In this document: piece after piece, positions 60,301-64,000 of the stretch
Layout of the letters: every line of letters begins with the position of its first letter
Position numbering within the stretch: position 1 is the first letter of the stretch
NCBI GenBank assembly: GCA_944326425.1
Contig: CALVDX010000007.1
Location: 47,248-111,247, forward strand
Origin: Candidatus Gastranaerophilales bacterium
GTDB lineage: Bacteria > Cyanobacteriota > Vampirovibrionia > Gastranaerophilales > Gastranaerophilaceae
DNA: 64,000 nucleotides
Direction of reading: 5' to 3'
Notes under the pieces: generated by a model
Database searches by the model: none
What the model was told of the DNA's origin: nothing
Seen by the model: only the letters and a program-made list of their open reading frames with translations
Translations under genes and position numbers: made by a program

Positions 60301-60757
60301 AATCATCGCGCATTAAATTTTTAAGAACTTCGCCGCCAAGGCAGGCCGACAGACAAATTAGCCCTTTGGAGTAGGTTTTAATCAAGTCCATATTAATACG
60401 CGGCTTGTAATAAAACCCTTTGCAGTGCGCGGTAGAGACAAGTTTAATCAGGTTCATGTATCCATCCTTGTCTTTTGCCAAAAGTACAAGGTGATAAAGC
60501 GGATTATCATTAGGATTTTTTTCTGTTATGTCGCCGTCATGAACGTAAAATTCACATCCGATAATTGGCTTTACTCCTGCCTCTTTACAATTAAGATAAA
60601 GATCAATAGCACCATACATAACACCGTGGTCGGTTATAGCAACAGCCGGCATGTTATGTTCTTTGGCAAATTTGCAAAGGTCTTTAATTTTTATTGCACC
60701 ATCCAAAAGCGAGTACTCGGTGTGGAGGTGTAAAGGTACATATTGTCTTTCTTCCAT
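57308..60757 (-). CDS. dnaE: DNA polymerase III alpha subunit
   Basis: A 1149-residue replicative polymerase of the DnaE1 type. PHP domain at the start (PLHLHTEYSLLDGAIKIKDL), the C-family polymerase core with GPGRGSAAGSVVAYALGIT and the catalytic Asp pair in MPDVDIDFCIERRGEVIDY (about residue 405), then FRPGPLGSGMVSDFVERKHG, the fingers, a helix-hairpin-helix tract (NGEFKNIFDFCKRLDTKLVN) and a C-terminal OB fold (TICGLITTARQIPTKKDPTK). It is a single uninterrupted frame: the split and intein arrangement of many cyanobacterial dnaE genes is absent. No ribosome site; TAAATT lies 6 bases before the ATG but no -35 is seen. Confidence 0.97.
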   Translation of the reverse strand: MEERQYVPLHLHTEYSLLDGAIKIKDLCKFAKEHNMPAVAITDHGVMYGAIDLYLNCKEAGVKPIIGCEFYVHDGDITEKNPNDNPLYHLVLLAKDKDGYMNLIKLVSTAHCKGFYYKPRINMDLIKTYSKGLICLSACLGGEVLKNLMRDDYEGAKAAALRFKEIFGEDYYIELQDHGLPEQKKTNPMLLKLAQELNIKTVITNDSHYLNKADADFHDTLLCLQTNALKSDEHRMHFPNNEFYVKTPEELRDAFKWMDTETFDKCIQNTVDIGEKCHLILEFGKSPLPHYEVPAGYTIESYLDYLVHKGCQARYGEEVPQNILDRVKYELGIIEQMGFSAYFLITWDFINFAKTHDIPVGPGRGSAAGSVVAYALGITDLDPIAHNLLFERFLNPERYSMPDVDIDFCIERRGEVIDYVTQKYGADKVCQIITFGTFAARAAMKGVARVFGIEYALSNKWASLIPATPGAKIDDALQPGMELRELYDSDEQVKRLVDMAKSIEGIKNNIGMHAAGVIISHMPLDEIVPVQPSKDGIIITEYPMANLEKLGLLKMDFLGLRNLTMISKTVKLIKRCQGIDLEINRIPLDDKPTYDMLIKGETDGVFQLESSGMKKLVRDLKPDVFEDLGALVALFRPGPLGSGMVSDFVERKHGRQKITYAHPLLEPVLKDTYGTIVYQEQIMQIFQVLADYTLGQADMVRRMMGKKKLEEMAAQKEKFITNSARHGMSAKDAAALFEQIEKFASYCFNRSHSAAYAFVAYQTAYLKCHYPVEYLASLLSSVAGDQDKTQSYIEEAQRYGIRVLPPDINKSFLEYTPDGHDIRFGLAAIKQVGEGVVEEIIKEREANGEFKNIFDFCKRLDTKLVNKRLLEGLIKAGAFSNIEKSRKQLLDNMEYILSSTAKEAKEKAMGQVSLFASLGDDDGFNQTVYQLGGSDEEFDDKQIQSFEKEFLGFYVTSHPLFSIRNKLPFLMTHKISELKDMKADEFVTICGLITTARQIPTKKDPTKFLRFMTLEDLTGKVEIVCFNNKLAEYGEMLQPEQKVIISGKVQHRDEDQTSIIIDSVKTVENSNLVTVNLLDEFKYEELCALKNILVEYHGSDPVVLSPCDEECKILTASMFWVNSSNDMVNKINHVFKDKVAVSIKSMDKD

Positions 60758-60800
60758 AATTATAATTTAGCACAGTGGTTGTTTAATTTTTGTAAATCTT

Positions 60801-61043
60801 TTAAATTTTTTCGTACAAAGTTTCTGCTTCCTGGATGCTCACATTGCCGGCAGGAATTTTTACAATGCGGACTTTTAAAGTCCCTGACGCATACTCAATT
60901 TCTAATACATCGCCCTCTTTTAATTGTTTTGCAGGTTTTGCCGGATTCCCGTTAACAAATACACGCCCGTTTTCTGAAACAGTATTGGCAACAGTCCTTC
61001 TTTTTATCAGCCTTGATACTTTTAAAAATTTATCTAATCGCAT
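60801..61043 (-). CDS. S4-domain RNA-binding protein, RqcP/YabO-like
   Basis: An 80-residue single S4 domain: MRLDKFLKVSRLIKRRTVAN, then NGRVFVNGNPAKPAKQLKEGD and VLEIEYASGTLKVRIVKI. This is close to the YabO/RqcP group, which works with RqcH in adding alanine tails to peptides on stalled 50S subunits, and to Hsp15. The C-terminal 15 residues (VSIQEAETLYEKI) are an extension. It lies 43 bases upstream of dnaE on the same strand. The ribosome site (TTGGAG) is about 12 bases from the ATG. Confidence 0.88.
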   Translation of the reverse strand: MRLDKFLKVSRLIKRRTVANTVSENGRVFVNGNPAKPAKQLKEGDVLEIEYASGTLKVRIVKIPAGNVSIQEAETLYEKI

Positions 61044-61097
61044 TTTAATTTTAACTCCAATTTAATTTGTATTATACTTCAAAAGTTATAGGTATAC

Positions 61098-61126
61098 TTG
61101 ACAATTAAAAATACCTGTATGATAAT
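61098..61126 (+). promoter_or_regulatory. Strong promoter before a possible small RNA
   Basis: Perfect TTGACA (61098-61103), 17-bp spacer, GATAAT (61121-61126). Transcription should start near 61133. Confidence 0.75.
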
Positions 61127-61132
61127 CAAAGC

Positions 61133-61243
61133 ATGATGATTAATAGTTTGCGAAAATCCCTAATAACGTTTTGAGGCTTGTTTTTACAAAACACGTTATT
61201 CCCGCAGCTGTGTAAAAATAAGACCTTATATAAGGTCTTTTTT
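61133..61243 (+). ncRNA. Candidate small RNA of about 110 nt
   Basis: Lies between a strong promoter and a perfect terminator with no ORF of note. Inside, AATAACG-TTTTG pairs with CAAAA-CA-CGTTATT around a 13-base loop, and outer TGCG can pair with CGCA, giving one long interrupted hairpin. It lacks the GNRA/GGAAGCA features of SRP RNA and is too short for 6S RNA or tmRNA. It could also be an attenuated leader of the gene at 61397. Confidence 0.5.
61220..61243 (+). terminator. Terminator closing the small RNA unit
   Basis: AAGACCTTATATAAGGTCTT (61220-61239) is a perfect palindrome followed by TTTT. Confidence 0.9.
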
Positions 61244-61396
61244 AGTGTAAATAATTGTAACGATTTAATCTTAACCAGGCAAAAATAAAATTTATAGTTT
61301 TTAAATTAATCAGAAAGGTAAGTGACGGATATGAAACGACGACAAAAACATCATACAAGTTAGGTTAGTTTTAGTAGTCAGATTAGAGGAATATCA
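61244..61396. other. Leader region of the 521-residue protein gene, with a possible 10-codon ORF
   Basis: ATG 61331 opens MKRRQKHHTS (stop 61361-61363), preceded by AAAGG about 13 bases upstream. It could be a chance ORF or a leader peptide. Nothing else is seen before the GAGGA ribosome site of the next gene. Confidence 0.25.
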
Positions 61397-62962
61397 ATGT
61401 TTTCACCGGTTATACAAGCAAAAATATTTTCAGTTATAGGCAATCCGTCATCTATAGTACCGCTAGGGCTTAAAGATATAACAAATGCAACGGGTATGAC
61501 GCTCGGTTCATACGTTACGGGAAAAGAGGAGGGTTTAGATAGATTTATTGACGAGTTTGGTACAGAAATTCTCTGGTTGATGGGAATTCCGTTTTTTAAA
61601 GGTGTAATCAATTTATTGGGCTTTAGGGCACAGGGGTTAGATTATAATTTTGATGCAAGAAATTTTAGAAATCCTGATTTAATTCCACTGCTGAAAAAAT
61701 ATACTCCGGATGAATTGAAGAAAAATGTTAATAAAGTTATAGCAAATGAAGGTAAATATAGAAAGCTTGCAACCGGAAAATTTGTAGCCGCAGTGAGTTT
61801 GGCCTTAGCAACATACATAAGCCTTACTAAATTTAAGCAAAAATACACGGATAAAAATATTGTTAAAAATATATTGGAAGAATACAAACAGCACCAGCTT
61901 AAAAATGGTAAAATATCACAAGCCGAAGCTGCAAAAGAAATTGAGGAACAGGAAATAGAGTCAATTGTAGATGATATAATAGCAGAAGAAAATGCTGAGG
62001 AAGCAGAAGAAAATAATCCTGCCAAGCCGGGACAAAGTATCAGAGTTGATTTGGCGCCTGCAAAAATAGAAAAGTCTAACAATTTGCAAAACTCACCGGC
62101 ATTCACAGGAGCCGGGTTTATGAAGGCTTTTCAAGATTTTGCAGCAGATCCTGTTAAAAATATGTGGCTTTTGGATGGCGGTATTACTACTGAAAGAATT
62201 GTTGACGCAAGAGGACCGCAGGAAAGATGGGGATATGCCTTTAAAGAATCCATTATTTTATTCTTCTTATATGTTGCAGGTCCTTGGCTTCAGAGTGCAT
62301 TAGAAAAACGTGCAAAGAAAGTTTATAACAAAACTATTTCTTTTGATGCAAGAGTTATTGAAAATCCGGAATTTAGAAAGGCTTATGAAACAAATTCGTT
62401 AAAGCCGGATTTAGAAGCTTTTGAACAACTCCTTGATAAAAATATTAATCCGGAAGCAAAAGATGCTCTGACTCAAAAACTTAAGGCTCAGGAAGAACTT
62501 AAAATTTATGAATTCATTCATAATAATAAAGACAATTTTGTTGTTAAAACGGCGATGGAATCTGATATGATTCAAACTTATAAAAAGAGAAAATCAAATA
62601 TTGGATTGAAAGATATATTTAAATTCTCGTTTACTGAAGATACCGGTCAAATAGATACTAGAAAGTACATTGATATAGAAGCTTTAAAAGACCACTATAA
62701 AAAACTTGTACAATTGATGGAAGAATATCAAACAAGAAAACCTAATGAAACGACAGAGCAATTTTTCCATACTGTAAAACGTTTAAAACGCGGTGCAATA
62801 ATAAATAATATAGGTATCGGTATTCTGGTACTAGGTATAATTACACCGACAGTAATGGTAATGAAACGTTTGCTCTCTCCCAATGACAGAGAATTTTGCC
62901 GTAAAAAAGAAATCCGTGAAAGGCTAATAAAGGACGGTGTTATTACAGATTATATGGCATAA
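61397..62962 (+). CDS. Large protein of unknown function, predicted membrane-associated
   Basis: A 521-residue protein I do not recognise. Weak hydrophobic segments occur at about residues 48-75 (ILWLMGIPFFKGVINLLGF), 130-145 (VAAVSLALATYISL), 280-300 (SIILFFLYVAGPWLQSAL) and 485-505 (IGIGILVLGIITPTVMVM). Between them are long charged helices, including a very acidic stretch (EEAEENNPAK). At about residue 232 it has SPAFTGAGFM, an F-x-G element like the F-Q-G of the small protein at 14942. GAGGA lies 7 bases before the ATG. Probably a lineage-specific family. Confidence 0.65.
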   Translation: MFSPVIQAKIFSVIGNPSSIVPLGLKDITNATGMTLGSYVTGKEEGLDRFIDEFGTEILWLMGIPFFKGVINLLGFRAQGLDYNFDARNFRNPDLIPLLKKYTPDELKKNVNKVIANEGKYRKLATGKFVAAVSLALATYISLTKFKQKYTDKNIVKNILEEYKQHQLKNGKISQAEAAKEIEEQEIESIVDDIIAEENAEEAEENNPAKPGQSIRVDLAPAKIEKSNNLQNSPAFTGAGFMKAFQDFAADPVKNMWLLDGGITTERIVDARGPQERWGYAFKESIILFFLYVAGPWLQSALEKRAKKVYNKTISFDARVIENPEFRKAYETNSLKPDLEAFEQLLDKNINPEAKDALTQKLKAQEELKIYEFIHNNKDNFVVKTAMESDMIQTYKKRKSNIGLKDIFKFSFTEDTGQIDTRKYIDIEALKDHYKKLVQLMEEYQTRKPNETTEQFFHTVKRLKRGAIINNIGIGILVLGIITPTVMVMKRLLSPNDREFCRKKEIRERLIKDGVITDYMA

Positions 62963-63041
62963 GCCAAAAATCGGCCCAATCGGATGGATTTGTACATATA
63001 AATAGGTTTTGGACTGAAAGATTTAAAACGCAAAAATGAGA

Positions 63042-63551
63042 TTAATCAAATAATTTTTTACATTTTTCCTGAATATCTAAGGCAATATCTTTGGCAGCTT
63101 TTTCTTTAAGCCCTATATTTTTGCAACCGCTAAAATATCATCTAAATCAGGATTTTTGCTTTCGCCGTTAATCGTAGTTGCATGTTCTCCGTTAAAAGCA
63201 GAACTGTCATACGCGGGAGACAGGTGCCATTCTTTTTTTATTGTCATCATAAAGATAAGAAAAATTTTTTGAGTGGTCGTCTCGATTATGCGCAAATACG
63301 TTAAAGCACATCAGCCTGAATAATTGTTCAATATCTTCATAATCTCTTGTAAGCTCAAGGGTAAGTTTCATCAATATATTGTAATCAATATTAGGCAGCC
63401 TGTGACTTGTTTCTAACACCCCGCTGGCTGATACCATATGAACTTTTTTGCCAGTTTTTCCGTTTTTGCGGTCAAATCTTTTTACCACAAAATACCCCGA
63501 ACAAATTTTTGATGAAAAGATCTCGATTTGCAAGTAAGAATAAAATTGCAC
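63042..63551 (-). pseudogene. Decayed HipA-like kinase gene (C-terminal part)
   Basis: The translation reads SGYFVVKRFDRKNG, VHMVSASGVLETSHRLPNID and CFNVFAHNRDDHSKNFSYLY, the HipA C-terminal kinase motifs (catalytic Asp in N-R-D-D-H-x-K-N). The frame then breaks in an A-run (7 A; 6 A would continue as KKEWHLSPAYD) and again in a second A-run (5 A; the second copy at 63824 has 6 A and reads AKNIGLKEK). The 5' part is missing: upstream of about 63550 the sequence is a dispersed repeat (GAACCAGTTTC type). HipA kinases inactivate glutamyl-tRNA synthetase in persistence; this copy is dead. Confidence 0.8.
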
Positions 63552-63823
63552 TTTGTTGCACTTATTTTGAACTGGCGCAAAATAGGCTTTGTGGGCGAGT
63601 TAGAGCCTGAAACTGGTTCAGGGTGACAAAATTTTAGTGCAAAAGAGTGCAAAAAATGAGTAGATGAGTGCAAGAAAAGACCGGTACATCTCAATACTAA
63701 AAAACAGCCTCAAATCGGCTGTGTGTTTGATTTTTTATTAAATTTTCCTCGTCTCAATGTCCCAGAAACCTATTAGCTATAAAGAAACTGCTATTTAAAG
63801 ATTAAATGCTCAAAAGAATAAGA
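63552..63823. repeat. Repeat fragment and terminator between two HipA-like copies
   Basis: 63600-63632 contains GAAACTGGTTCAGGGTGACA, related to repeats at 22599-22662 and 22981-23007. Short AGTGCAA repeats follow. No gene is visible. Confidence 0.55.
63698..63722 (-). terminator. Terminator for the right-hand HipA-like gene
   Basis: On the minus strand ACAGCC (63722-63717), 7-base loop, GGCTGT (63709-63704), then a run of T. Confidence 0.7.
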
Positions 63824-64000
63824 TTAATTAGATAATTTTGAACTTTTTTCTTGAATATCTAATGCAATATCTTTTGCAAATTTTTCTTTGAGGCCTATAT
63901 TTTTTGCAACTGTTAGAATATTATCTAAAGTCGGATTTTTACCCTCGCCATTAATTGTTGTCGCGTGTTCTCCATTAAATGAAAAGCTATAAGTCAAATC
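63824..64000 (-). CDS. HipA-like kinase, C-terminal end (gene continues beyond window)
   Basis: 58 codons are visible up to the right edge: it begins DLTYSFSFNGEHATTINGEG and ends DIQEKSSKLSN. This matches the tail of the decayed copy at 63042-63551 nearly residue for residue (there SSAFNGEHATTINGESKNP), and its A-run is intact, so this copy may be functional. The D-L-T-Y-S and NGEHATTINGEGKNP pattern is the end of the HipA kinase domain. A terminator lies about 100 bases downstream. Confidence 0.75.
   Translation of the reverse strand, partial: DLTYSFSFNGEHATTINGEGKNPTLDNILTVAKNIGLKEKFAKDIALDIQEKSSKLSN

Noticed and set aside
57308..60757. Possible intein or split in dnaE, as in many cyanobacteria
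   Set aside because: The frame is continuous, 1149 residues long, and runs through the usual split point with ordinary polymerase sequence.
61133..61243. SRP RNA, 6S RNA or tmRNA at the small RNA locus
   Set aside because: It lacks the SRP loop features, is too short for 6S RNA, and has no tRNA-like ends.

Overview
The window looks like chromosome of an AT-rich, flagellated, probably anaerobic bacterium. I place it by inference in the non-photosynthetic cyanobacterial sister lineage (Melainabacteria/Vampirovibrionia, perhaps the gut order Gastranaerophilales). The grounds are SepF together with flagella, ATP-type PEP carboxykinase, alpha-type glutamine synthetase, and several unrecognised membrane proteins with F-Q-G or F-T-G segments. 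No taxonomic marker was searched, so this placement is not proven.

Layout. 1-4.0 kb: flagellar hook genes (fliK partial, flgD, flgE). 4.2-5.4 kb: yggS and sepF. 5.7-14.9 kb: a small ribbon-helix-helix protein, a radical SAM/UbiA/ffh unit, glnA, purB, tRNA-Arg, a frameshifted integrase and pckA. 15.3-20.8 kb: an ArsR-controlled metal-efflux ATPase, then a flavoprotein, a DXS-like thiamine enzyme and an exported cupin. 20.8-26.1 kb: an acyltransferase and an XRE regulator, tRNA-Thr, and two glycosyltransferase genes (one a GT8-GT9 fusion) bracketed by two copies of a ~225-bp repeat. 27.3-32.0 kb: a TolC/MacA/MacB-type export operon. 33.4-38.5 kb: metG, a histidine kinase and a HEAT-repeat protein. 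39.0-42.5 kb: a response regulator/kinase pair fused to flgB-flgC-fliE in one run. 42.7-47.9 kb: a dicarboxylate/amino-acid symporter, an HgdC/BadF-type ATPase with an unknown partner, yraN, and fliI. 48.0-56.1 kb: smpB, wecB/mnaA, an FAD disulfide reductase, cysK-cysE, aroQ and folE2. 56.2-61.0 kb: proC, rpmH (L34), dnaE and an RqcP-like S4 protein. 61.1-64.0 kb: a promoter-terminator unit that could be a small RNA, a large lineage-type protein, and two HipA-like fragments, one decayed.

How the genes work together. Flagellar genes sit in three places (hook, proximal rod with its own two-component pair, export ATPase), so motility is a major theme. Sulfur assimilation (cysE/cysK), nitrogen assimilation (glnA), purine, folate/shikimate and proline steps are single housekeeping genes. 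Accessory content is the metal-resistance unit, the glycosyltransferase cassette and the remnants of mobile or toxin-like genes. A recurring signal across the window is a -10 box ending exactly 6 bases before the start codon in genes without a Shine-Dalgarno sequence, which suggests that leaderless mRNAs are common in this organism. No intact transposase, prophage or CRISPR array is visible.
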